This document shows, in pieces, positions 11,341 to 22,527 of a stretch of DNA of 64,000 nt. The translations under genes were made by a program, and so were the position numbers. Each line of letters begins with the position of its first letter. Position 1 is the stretch's first letter. Source of the stretch: Aquila chrysaetos chrysaetos (taxonomy: Eukaryota; Chordata; Aves; Accipitriformes; Accipitridae); NCBI RefSeq assembly GCF_900496995.4, contig NW_024470381.1:124001-188000 (forward strand). The letters are read 5' to 3'. The notes beneath the pieces are model-generated. The model worked only from the letters and a program-made list of their open reading frames with translations, did not search any database and was not told the origin of the DNA.

Positions 11341-11770
11341 AGCCCAAGCCGTCCTCCTCTCTTCGCCCCCACAGAGGCCGGAGCGCAGCCCTGCCACACC
11401 ACCCCAGGGCTCCTCCGCCCCGGCGGTACCACTCAGCCATCCCGCCGTGGGCAGCAGGCAGCCGCGGCCGGCCTGAACGCGCGCGTGCGTAGCCGCTTCG
11501 GCAGTGCCAGTACCGGAGCGCTGAGGCGGCGTTCCTGCTCCGCCACCGCAGCACCTGGTGGGCAACAGCCGCCATTTCCCCCCTGCCTCCCGCCCTGCTG
11601 CCCTGACGAGCTCTGAAGCTGCGGTGGAAGCACCAGGCTCCTTGTGGAGCAGAGGGGAAAGATGGCAGTCCCAAGGCACAGAGTGGGGCAGGCCGCGGTC
11701 TCCTGTGGAAGAGCGATGTTCCTCCCAACTTCAGCCACGTTCACCGGGAGAGGCCAACGCTCCGAACGTC
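11340..11770. promoter_or_regulatory. CpG-rich island-like segment
   Basis: CpG is dense here (for example CGCGCGTGCG near 11,480 and CGGCGG-type runs), unlike the AT-rich DNA to the right. A minus-strand ATGGCGGC lies near 11,570 in an open frame of more than 150 codons, but no known protein is recognised. It may be a CpG-island promoter of an unannotated transcript, or simply the edge of the GC-rich block. Confidence 0.35.
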
Positions 11771-11819
11771 AGCAGCGAGGGGAGGCAGCAGGAATGAGGG
11801 CGGGTGAGAAGGAGCATGG

Positions 11820-11826
11820 CCTTTAT
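11820..11826 (-). terminator. Candidate distal polyadenylation signal of LRFN3
   Basis: Plus-strand TTTATTG is CAATAAA on the minus strand. It is the first canonical signal I noticed downstream of the LRFN3 stop at 14,607 and would give a 3' UTR of about 2.8 kb. ATTAAA variants at about 13,675, 13,284 and 12,487 could be used instead. Confidence 0.3.
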
Positions 11827-14606
11827 TGAGCCTTTCCCCCCCCTCAACTACTGCTCCGCTGTTGCCCCCTGCTCACCTAAGGTTATCCTTTACAGCACCG
11901 GTTATAACATCCCCCCATTTTTTTCCCCTCCACAATCTTTCTGAAGGAGTAATTGCTTCAGAAGCAGCTTCCTGCTGCTTTCCACATTTTTATGCTTCTA
12001 TTATAGAGACGTCAGGAGTTAAGAGTCATTCTCCAATAACCTCAGCCTCTTAAAACAACCTGGAGAAACACACCAAACCCCAATTCCATTTCCAAGGGAG
12101 AAATACTTAAATCCAGTATTCCCCTGCTACTGCATGCAGAGAAGGATGATGCTAGCACAGCTCATACTGGCTTGACGCTCTTCTAACGACAAGATGGACA
12201 ACCTGGGAGCAAGAGAGAACAGCAGTTACAGAATGGACTAACACGCCGTCTCTGCCTGTGGTCCAAGAGCCAGCAAAAGGGGTAGACTTGGCTGCTGTGA
12301 TACCTGTGTTAGGTACATACATGCTATGAAGTGTCAAAATACAGCATTTGCAGTTACAGTCCCTGAACCCCACCTGATGCTGCTCAGCCACACAGCATTT
12401 TCATGTTTAACAAGTAGGAACCAAATAGAAGGGCATGACAGAAATTGCTACTGGCAGAAAATGGCAGGATGTTACCAATAAACAGATTTAATGTACAGGT
12501 GGGTTGAGCCACTCATGATACTCGTAGCAATCAGGCTGCAGTAATTAAGAAAACCATGTTCAAATTCCAGCATTGGATTTTGTGTCTGGCCAAAGACAAG
12601 TTAAATTTGCTCTCTGGAATAGGTGGGGATTACAACAGCATTTCAAATCAGTGACCATAGGCAGGTTCAGGTGGTTGTACCTTAGGAGCGCCAGTGATGA
12701 GTCTGTGGCCCTGGAAGGCAGACAGAAGCCAGAGGAAAATCCAGGAAAGCACGGACACAGTCATCATCATCTACATAACAAGAAGCATCCATTTGCACAG
12801 TTGCACATATAGCTTTTTTTTTTTTTTTTTTTTTAAGAAAACTAACATGAGTGTAGCTGCATAGTCTTACCTCACTGTCACAAATATGCCTGATAACAGA
12901 ATCCCTTCAAATTACTTTTTCCTCCATTTACGGTTGAGTATCAAAACAGAACATAGGCCTCAGCAAATCTGTGCATCACAGAAACATCAAAAAATGCCTC
13001 ATACTTCGGTAGTTTGTAAGACTAACTCTATTAAAGTATAGTACTTAATTGCTGTGTAGTTAAACAGCATTTGGCTGTCTGCCAGGTAACTTTTCTTGGT
13101 CCATTCTTTCATATCCAAACAGGAGAAATATTTCGAGTCTGTTAAAGGGACAATCTTAGGAAAAATACTTTTCTTTCTGTTAATTGCTAAGTTGCGACAC
13201 AATCACCTTAAAAGACACAAGCCAGTCCCTCAGCTTGCAAGCCTCTCCTGTCAATTGCTTTCACATTCCATTCCTTGAGGTTTAATAAATAAAAGGTATT
13301 CATGTTTTCTCTTGTTTTGCTTTTAAAGCCAAGTATCAAAACAACACCAAAAAAAATCACCAACCAATGAGGATGGCAGAGGGGACATTTTGTTTAGTTG
13401 AGGTCACTGGCTCCTCGTAGGCTTTGTAAAAGTTATTTCAAAACCTAAACTTCAGGCCCATCTTGATCTGACAGTATCCCTTGAAACAAAAGGAACATTT
13501 CATTATTCAATATGATGTGTTTAAAATTACTTGACCAGACACATTCACATAATTCATCTATCAGCCACTTACATTACACTTCATGCATTATTACAGAAAT
13601 AAGAGACTGATATAAAAGCCATCTGAAAATGCAGTGTCACAGTGAGATAGTGCAATGTGCCTCAGGACACAGAAGCTTTAATCTGTGGGTCCTCAATCAA
13701 CAACTTTACCAACAAAAAAGAAAAAAAAAGACCTTCACCAGTACACTTTCAGAGCGGGAGACTATGGCATGGTTTCAGCATAGCAAAAACGTGCACAGTG
13801 AAACACATCTAATTTCAACCGGTTTGTGAAGTTTTACAATTTAGAAAGAACAAAACCAGGTCATCTTCCTGCCCAAACAAAGCTAAATCTGACTACCAAG
13901 AACAAGAGGAGGTTTCTCAAAGGTACAGTCTCGACAGATAACAGCTGTTACAAAGCAAACAATATGAGTTTGTATTTCTGTGCCACTGAATAATTGAGAG
14001 AATATGCTAAAGTACTTAGAGTACTTCAATTTTCTGTCTCCTTTTTTAAGAGTGTATATATATATTTTTTTTTTTTTTTTTTTTTCGTCCTGTGGGCAAC
14101 CTCTGCTAATTTTACTTGTTTTGTGAGCAGCACATATACAACATACCTATGGCAAAAAATAACTCAGTATTGAGAAACTAGTAACTTCTTAGAACAAATC
14201 ATTCCTTGAAGAGATGAGTAGTTTAAGCTGCTAAGTGACTATGCTGTGAGAAAGGAAGTCTGAGGATCCTGAGAGTACAATTTTGCTGCTGGTTGGTAAC
14301 CAAATGAAAAAATAGTGCATTTCACCAAAGTCAAACCTAGTAGAATTTAGCTATGCTGCTGCCTTGATACCAGAGGTGTACGCTATAAAAGAACCAGTAA
14401 AAAAATCTTGTAAATCACACACTTATATTTAATATATTGAAACAAAATAGTTAAGAATGCAAGAACTGTATACAGATTAAAAAAATATTTTTTAAACCAT
14501 CTGATCTTAAAAATAGACAATAGTAGTGAAGCTTAAAATACAACCACTCGCATTAAAATGTTTCAAGCAATACCACCTTGGTGTGTCCTGTTCCATCAAA
14601 TGGCCA
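11827..14606 (-). other. Probable 3' UTR and downstream flank of LRFN3
   Basis: AT-rich DNA without a recognised reading frame follows the LRFN3 stop codon. It contains poly-T runs near 12,812-12,833 and 14,066-14,085 and no retroviral or LINE sequence that I recognise. Long 3' UTRs are usual for neuronal adhesion genes, so much of this may be transcribed; that is inference. Confidence 0.4.
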
Positions 14607-15117
14607 TTAAGATAATGGATCAGTTGTTAAAAAGGTTGTGTTGGTTGGAGTCACTTTTTCACAATCCAAATCTACAACAGTTTTTCCTTTGATGGAAGAG
14701 CCCGAGCATTCCTGGTGCAAACTTTCCCGCCTCTCTGCAAGTTTAGAAGTGGATCGAGCCATTGAGCCACTTTGGCTTCCATTGGTTTGAGAGCAGACAT
14801 TATTAACTTTAGTAGTTTTATTTTTGTGGTGGTTGTTGTAGACTTTATATTTCATGAGGAGAATGAAGATGAAAACAAGAACTGAAGCCACAATGATACC
14901 CCCAATAATGATGATCATGGTTCCTCCAAGAAACTGCGCGTGAAGGGATCGGCACTGTTTGTATTCTTCCTGGGTTGTAAACTGCACGCATCCGATCACT
15001 CTGGTTGCGGTCAAAGATGTCAATCCGTCATCATAAACAGCAAGAACACAGAGGTCGTACTCACGTCCTGCAACCAGATCAGTCAAGAAGAAGGATTTAC
15101 TAGCAGCTGGAATCATC
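14607..15117 (-). CDS. LRFN3: LRFN3 (SALM4), second coding exon
   Basis: This exon encodes residues 459-628 of a leucine-rich repeat and fibronectin III synaptic adhesion protein. The acceptor is TCTTCCAG before GATGATT at 15,117; the two bases left by the first exon plus this G make an Arg codon, so the frame is restored exactly. It carries the second half of the fibronectin III domain (to about residue 506, with [15 protein letters not shown]), one transmembrane helix at about 522-547 ([19 protein letters not shown]) followed by basic residues, and a short tail ending TTDPLS at TAA 14,607-14,609. The tail lacks a C-terminal PDZ ligand, as known for SALM4 and SALM5 and unlike SALM1-3. The VVDLDCE motif near the end resembles the mammalian LRFN3 tail as I recall it. 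An unrelated open frame reads past the acceptor to 15,146 but is intronic. Confidence 0.9.
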
Positions 15118-16092
15118 CTGGAAGAGAAAATGAGTACAGTAAACATCCAAGTTTATTGAGCCTAAGGAGAGCTCTTTTGACTATCAATGCCACTGTGAGG
15201 AAACTAACAGAGCAGAAGATGACCATGGCAACTGGACCAAGCAGCACAAATCTAGCATTCCCTAGGTTTCTCAGTAGAGGTGGAAGATACAGATTTTAGT
15301 GATGGCAATATCTTTACCTTGGCTATTTCAAACAAACATGGACTAGAGTGCACACGCTCACCAATGGCTAGAAGAGAAGTCACACTTGATCTATTGTTTT
15401 GATCTGCATTATCTTAAATTTCCACGTTTTCAGCATAAAAGGGCATAACATGCCCTATGCAGAATGGAATATGGTCAGACTTTCAAAAAAACATAAAGGA
15501 ACTGAAGCGACATACTTAAAGACTTAAATGGCAGAAAAGGATAAAACTAAACACTGTAAAATGTATTTTAGTAATATTATATACACAGGAAGCACATTTT
15601 GAACATTGAGGGAAAAAGGCAAAATCAAACCTGTGGTCTACAGGTTAACCTTATTTCCATCTTCTAACAGCTCTGTGATGCTTAGTGTCTCATAATCAGG
15701 TGACCGGTAAGAACAATCAGAGCAAAGTGCAAGCACCTGCAACTAAGTGGTATGATCTGTAGCCCAATAACAGCATTTACTGAATTCCTTACCTTGATGC
15801 AACCCTACCACTGAGATTGTTCTATGTCAGTTCCAAATATCCCCTTTCCACAAAGTAGCACTGGTACTAAATCGACGTATGAGAAGGATCCCCAAAGAAG
15901 AGTATATGCTATATTACGAATTCCCGCTGACCCTAGTCATGAGCATACTAATCACAGGATCTCATTGCAGACCAGCTCTCCGTATGTTTGGCTCAGATTC
16001 CTCTCTGGAGTAAAGTAACACTGTTGCAGATGAATCCCTGAAACTACATGCATTTATAGTGGGTGGGCACATGGTCCTCTCCTGGCCACAAA

Positions 16093-16112
16093 GGTGGTGG
16101 TGGTGGTGGTGG
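16093..16112. repeat. (GGT)n microsatellite
   Basis: About seven uninterrupted GGT units inside the LRFN3 intron. Confidence 0.9.
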
Positions 16113-19100
16113 AGAAGACTAGCTGCTTGTCATACAGTCTTTTCCAAGTAGTCATCCGTGGGACTAAGGACTCTACAATGCTTAGACTGGAAAGAAAGAA
16201 GAGCTACCCTTTGAAAGACTATCCTCCAAACACATGGCTGCTACCACTTCATTTTTAACAACTGAATTTCTGTGACTATGAAAAAACAAAACCACTCCCT
16301 TGTCGATGTACATGTGCCATCACAGATTCATAGAAACATTAAAGGAGGAACAGTAGATCAGGTCAACCACACTTCTGCCTAGCCAACACTTGAAAACCTT
16401 CCATGAGCTCTCCAGGCATCACTCAAGCATTAAACTACCCTCCTAGTAGATATTTTTCCCCAAATGTCTGATTTGAATTTCCGAAACCATAAATCATAAC
16501 CATTGCCCCAGCCTTAATTTATAACAGCAGCTTCACAACCTCCAAAGAATGTGACCACGTGCTGGGTTTTAAGGCTAATGAGATTTTTACTGCAGGAAAA
16601 AACAGGGTTTGAGAGGAAACTACACAAAGATTCATTTGTCAAACTGAAACACTCAAACAACTCCTAGCGTGTACATAATGAGATATTTAATCCAACATTA
16701 ATGTAGGAGGAAATGTGCAAAGCTAGCAACTGCTTCAGACTAGCAGAACAAGCCCTTGAAATTCCTCATGGCCGCTGTTACTCATTCAGAGTGCAGGCAA
16801 TGCAGAATGAGGTCTCCCAGCTGCAAGCATTAACAACAGACTCCTCCCTTCTCTGCCCTGCAAGCATTACTTTATGGAACAAGCCTTTTGTCATGATTGT
16901 TGCTCTGCAGTTATACATCTCTTATACCTGCTGACCACTAAATCCTCAAACTACGTCGTGCTCCTTGCTCTTTCCTGTCTTCCACAAATTTAATTCAGTG
17001 GTGTCATTATCTAACGTTACACCATGTCAAAGAAAACACCAAGGTTGTGTTGTCTCACTGGACTAGGACTCTGGAAAGTAATTCATTGATCCTTTGCTTT
17101 TCCAGGTACAATGTTTGGTAGTTTGTAGCCGGCGATTCTCCCACACTCACCAAGTGAACGTGGCCCTCGATGCTTAGGTGTGACTGGTGCTTCGCAGAGC
17201 ACCACTTGGTTGGCTTGACATTCACCTTCCTAAAACATATACCATTATCAATTACCAGACAAATATCTAATAACTTTTCGGTCTTCTGTTCAGCCACATT
17301 TCACAGTGACCAGACACAACAAGAGAACACCATGGCTCAGACACGGCTGCATTCCTCCCTCAGTTCAAACACCAAGTTACACTGAAACTAAGCAGAAGAT
17401 TCTTGCTTGTCATACAAAGGGATGCGACTGAGAAGATGGAGAATTTAGTTGCTTGCCTTCAAACACTAAAAGGCTTTGAAATCAGTCATGCCTCCCAGAA
17501 AAATACTGCTGGCAACTACATCCAACCATGGCACAAAGTCTAAAATCACTTGTCATCATCAAAACCGTCACCAAACCTCAGGGCACAATATGTAAAAAAT
17601 TGTGGGATGTCATAGATAACCTCTGCAGAAGAAGACACCATTAAAAAGACCAGCTAAGCAACAGGAAAGGAAACACCACACAGGAAGCATCTTTCTAGTC
17701 TTTAGGAGTCTGCCCATCTGTAAGAGGGAGGTGTCATTGCAAAAATTATGCAAAGTACAGTTTTCTAGCTTAATGTCCATATTATTTGCCTTATTCAGCA
17801 GCCTTTGATGCTCACTTTTCTTCTTTCAAACAACTTTCTGCAGTGCCTTATTGTCAGGATTATTCATTGAAGAGTTCTGTATTGAAATTTGACTAATTTC
17901 CATGGAAAGCTATGAGCAGAATATGCTGTATTACAGTGTGCCCAGCTATTGCTGAAATACTTTTATAGTAGCTGTCACCCAAAAGAGGATGTTCTAAATC
18001 TTTCTGATCTCCTGTGCAAATCTTCTGTACAAATGTTCAATAAGACCAAATATATATTTGATTTCTATGGGCTTTTCTGGTAATACAAGGCTATTTTCAG
18101 CTCCATGAATAAGGAGAACAATGTAGTCTTGATAAGGTTTCTTCACTACCTAAGCAGTTATTCACAGACACTTCTCCTGGGAAAGGTAGCTATTTTGGCA
18201 TATTTAGGAAGTTTCAAGGAAACCTCTACAAATGAGTAAGGACAGCTCACAACTGAGTAGGCAATCTGCCTACAGCCATGTCAGTAGTTAACCTCTGCAT
18301 GTTTTCTCGCTTATGCCTGCAGAGCATTTACTTCTGCAGTAGAGTATAGTGTTCCCTTTACCATATTTACTTTATTTCAGTAATGCTATAAATGATCAAA
18401 TAGCAGTTAAATTCAATCAGCTTGAAAAATTAGCACAAGCTTGAGTATAGCGGCTGTAACAAAGTCAGGTCTTTAGTGCCAGGCTGTGGTGAATGGCGAG
18501 GACTTGTAGGAAAGGCCAGAAAGCATGTGGGTAGATACTGGGAGCAAGCTATCATCTGAAAGCTTTATCATTCTATCAGAACCCACAGACTACAGTTTAG
18601 AGAATGGCATCTTCAGAACAAACATCTCCATTAGCACTTAGTTTGACCCAATAACAATTTAAGCACCATTGACTAGTTTGTAGGTTTGTTATGAAACATA
18701 CTCGGGATGCCATATGACCCTCGATGGCCCCAAATGACTGGGATATAGAGGCATTGTGATTCTAAGCGGGGTAAAGCTTATCAACCTCTCAGTGGAATTG
18801 TTCCATCTCAAACTAAGAGCTTGCAGCAATCAAAGTCATTTACTTAAATCATTAGTTTGCATGAAAGACATTTCACAATAGCGATACAGAAACCCCAAAC
18901 CCACGACTGCCACGAGATTCTCAAATCTCCAGGGACGCAAAAACCTTTTACTTGGCTATTCTTCGGGGTTTTTTTTGGTCTTTTTTAATTCTTCAAGAAA
19001 TATTATTATGTTGTTTCACAATTACTACCCATGAGTTTTTTCTCAAAAAACCCTCTTCATTTACATTAGAGTTTCATCAGGAGCTTGGTTCCCATTACCT

Positions 19101-20863
19101 ATAAAAGCTGCCCAAACTGTGTTTTTTAAACACAATTCTGCCAAATATTTTTTTTTTTTTTTTGTAGCTAAAAGTATACTACCTTTTCTCTTACATCTCT
19201 AGTATCACAGACTCTCCATGTTGGCCCACAAGCACCATCTTTCAAATGGATCAATAGCAGAACAGTAACTGTCAGATTTAAACGAAGAGTGCTAACGTAA
19301 CTGGTTTAAGAGCACTAACATCTATAAACCATAATCTGTGCCAGCATTTCCCCTGCCATCTGTAGTCAGCCAGTAACAAGTAAAGCCCTTTGGTAAAAGC
19401 TCAACTGTAAAATGTGCTCACAAAACTTCTGACAGAACATCATTTTGTGAGATTGGAAATATTTCCTAGCAACGTTGTCAACAACAACAAAATAAACTGA
19501 GCAGCTCAAAATCGAGATGGAGTCTTTTGTTTGGACTCTAATTGATCAATGATGCTGCCCATAGGAAAGTGTAATACTGTGGCCAGAGTGCCTCAAATTA
19601 ATCACTTTTACTTTGGCCACCATTTTGAAGGTTTGAAAACCAGAATTTCTTTTCTGCCATTTCAACTGTTCAGTTGGGAAGGGAATGACGGGAATGAAAG
19701 GAAGGGATGGGGAATCTGATGTGTGGGAGGGACTCCAGTGACAGGAGGTCTTTTTGAACTGATTCTGTCAACAAACTCCTGAGCACCCAGTTTACTCAGC
19801 TGATTAAAGGGATTAAAAAGCAATCAGTATAGAGTCTGTTTTTTTCACAGAAACACCCACTGAGACCCAAATACAATCTATGACATCTGTGGAAGTAAAA
19901 ACAACAACAACAAAAACCACCTTCCTAAGACTGCATAAAATCCTAGACCGTTACTGAACCTAGGCTGCTGGCTGCATTTTTCAAAAGAATTATTTTCACA
20001 TGGTTCATGCTACAGCCTGGAAACAAAACGATCGTGCACCAGAAGATACAGACAGTTATGAAGCATTGACGGCAGGTTTCTTATTTATTGAGCTTTCACA
20101 AAAAACATGCCAAAATTTTTGATAGAAGCAATGACAGCAATTGATTCTTATTCATACTATTCTTAAAAAACCCCCACACTTCTGCATCAACAGTACGAAA
20201 GGAAACAGGGATGTTTTCCACCTCCAAAAAAAGCACAGCATCTTAAATACTTGGGAAACAAGACATTGATATTTCACGTTTGAAAGATCTCTCCATAACG
20301 CAACAACTACCATCCATCATTTGCAATTGCAGGGTCTTTGATAAACCATGATGCAGCTCCAGCAGCAATCAGGTGGGCAGCCTTGTTAACAAAGATCACA
20401 GGGCATGGGAAGAAGGGGAATGAAAATGGAGAAGTGACTCTGCGGTTTGAGGAAACCAACTTAGTAAGGGTAATCCTGATTAACTGAGCACGCAGTCAAC
20501 TATGAGAATGTAAGGTTTTTCCTCAGAAAGGGAAACCTGAAGAAGAGGTTTCCAAGGAGAAACTCCCTGAAGACACCTGGAAACTGCCATGACAACTGCT
20601 ACATTGCAAGATAAGGAAAAAAGATACCAAAATTAAAGCCAAAGAGTGACAAGTTATGTGATATTTACAGATGTCAGATGGCTCCTGTATTTCTGGACTT
20701 CCATTGCTATATCCACCTTTTTGAGGAATAACTGCTGGCTAGGTGAAGAAATGCAAACATGACCATTTGTCCAAGATTTCCTCCTGACAAACAGCCACCG
20801 CTGATGTGCAGGCTTGCTGGATAACCATGGCAATCCCGACGTACTCCCAAATCACTACAGTTA

Positions 20864-20879
20864 CTGCATGCGCATGCAG
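20864..20879. other. Perfect 16-bp palindrome
   Basis: CTGCATGCGCATGCAG equals its own reverse complement. It lies in a locally CpG-containing patch (20,830-21,030) in the intron. No function is inferred. Confidence 0.8.
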
Positions 20880-22447
20880 CAGCTCCACTGGTTGAGGGGC
20901 ATGTTGTACCCCCTGCAAACCTGAGTCCATCCCTACGGTGCATGTGCAGGGTCCAGTGTGCCAAGGGCACGCAGAAAGGAAACACAAAGTCTTATGGCAT
21001 GTGCCTGACCAATGAGGAGCTATAAAACCTCTTTTAAACTTCACTCTTTGAAATCTAGCACGGTCCTGAGGCTTTCCATTGCACTGTACTGAACTAATTT
21101 AAGAATTTTTGAGCAGACGTAGCGTGGCTGATTCCAACTGCTTTTCACGCAACAGATGTAATCATTGCTATATTGATCTGGCAATATATCACCTTTTCCC
21201 CAAGAGTGACAGCTCTGCCCTTTAAACAACAGTACTTTGTACTCCATCTTAAAAGTGGTCTGCCTTTCAATTTCTAAGTTTTCCTCTCAACAGAGAAAAC
21301 AAGGACATATTATCAGCAGTTTTATGCAATATATAGTCTCTCAATTATCTATAGAGAAGCATCACTATTAAATACTCATCTTCTAATTTATAGCATGTAG
21401 TTGCAGCTAATTAAAGTTAGATGATCACTAGCTATTAAAGATTAAATTCAATGCTTAGGAGACTGTTGCCTTTGATGTTATGAGATCCAGCTTCTAATTG
21501 ACTAGAACATCAATCAGATTGTTATGAAGCATTAGTAATCTGCTGCTTATATCAACTGCGGTAAAAATTGAAGTTTAGCCAGCCTAGCTCAGAAATACAA
21601 AATCACTTTTTTTATCTTTAATTTGCTGGCCATTTGAGGAAGCACTGGCAGACAAAACAGGAGCACCTGCAGTTCCCTTCAGGGCATTTTGAGCATCAGT
21701 TGCTGCCCCACTTCTCTTTTGCACAGCGAGCTAGGCTACAAGAGAGACGTGGCCCAGGGTCCCGTGGAGATGAGCCTTTTATCCCATAACCTAATGCAAG
21801 GAGTCATCTTCATAAAGATACATATGAACTCTATCAGCATACATAAGAGGAGCATTTTCATCTATACGTACACACAAACATGTGTGCACATCATGACAAA
21901 GCAGCAATAAAATAGCATGGCTTCTCTCCCAGATTAATTATTGCTTTCTAAAGCTTGTATAATATTCGTCACTACTATTTTAGTATCGAAAGGTCAGTTC
22001 TGCTGATATCTCTTCCCCAAGACTAGCACTAGAAACCTGGGCAGGACACTTGAGCAATGACAGTTAAACTAAAATTATAGCATTGTGAAGTCCAAATTGC
22101 GCAAGAACTGTAATCAGCATCAAGACTGTAAGCTGTTTAAAGAATACAGATCCGTTTATATCTCAGAGAAGGAAAAGCTGCACAAAGTGGCTATTACAAT
22201 TCTTGATTCACTCTATACATGGCTGTACAACAACAGTTTCCAACCTTTCTTCCGAAAACAAACAAGGCTCTTACTTTCAATACTGATGCTTTCCGCAAAT
22301 TGCTACCTGCACCTTAATTTACCAACTCTGGATTGTTGCTACTCATCTTGCCAGATGCTTCACTCTGATGCAATTTTCTTTCTCCAGAGCTAATGTCTGC
22401 CTTCAATTTTGCTAACCCTTGTCCCAGGAGATGGGTCAGTGGGATAG

Positions 22448-22527
22448 TTTCCATTTCACAGAAAGAGAGGAGTTAAGTGACTCACCTGAGGCAACAGTAA
22501 CTGGCAGAGCCAGAAGCACAACTCCTA
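22448..22527 (+). mobile_element. Ancient MIR-like SINE fragment
   Basis: The order CCATTTCACAGA, AGTTAAGTGACTCACC and CTGGCAGAGCCAG follows the conserved 3' part of MIR-type SINEs (consensus recalled: a TTTACAGATGAGG block, then TTAAGTGACTTGCCC, then GGCAGAGC). It is diverged and lacks clear ends or a tail, as expected for an old amniote insertion. Assignment is from recalled consensus only. Confidence 0.6.

Noticed and set aside
10964..11728. Minus-strand open frame of 254 codons starting in CpG-rich DNA
   Set aside because: GC-rich DNA has few stops, the product is not recognised, and it is rich in Arg, Gly and Pro without domain features; kept only as a possible CpG island.
16320..16400. 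Possible old CR1 tail (TTCATAGAAACATTAAAGG)
   Set aside because: The similarity covers only a few short words and could not be extended with confidence.
21008..21027. CCAAT and TATAAAA motifs resembling a core promoter in the LRFN3 intron
   Set aside because: The two motifs are only about 10 bases apart, there is no CpG island, and no exon or LTR end follows.
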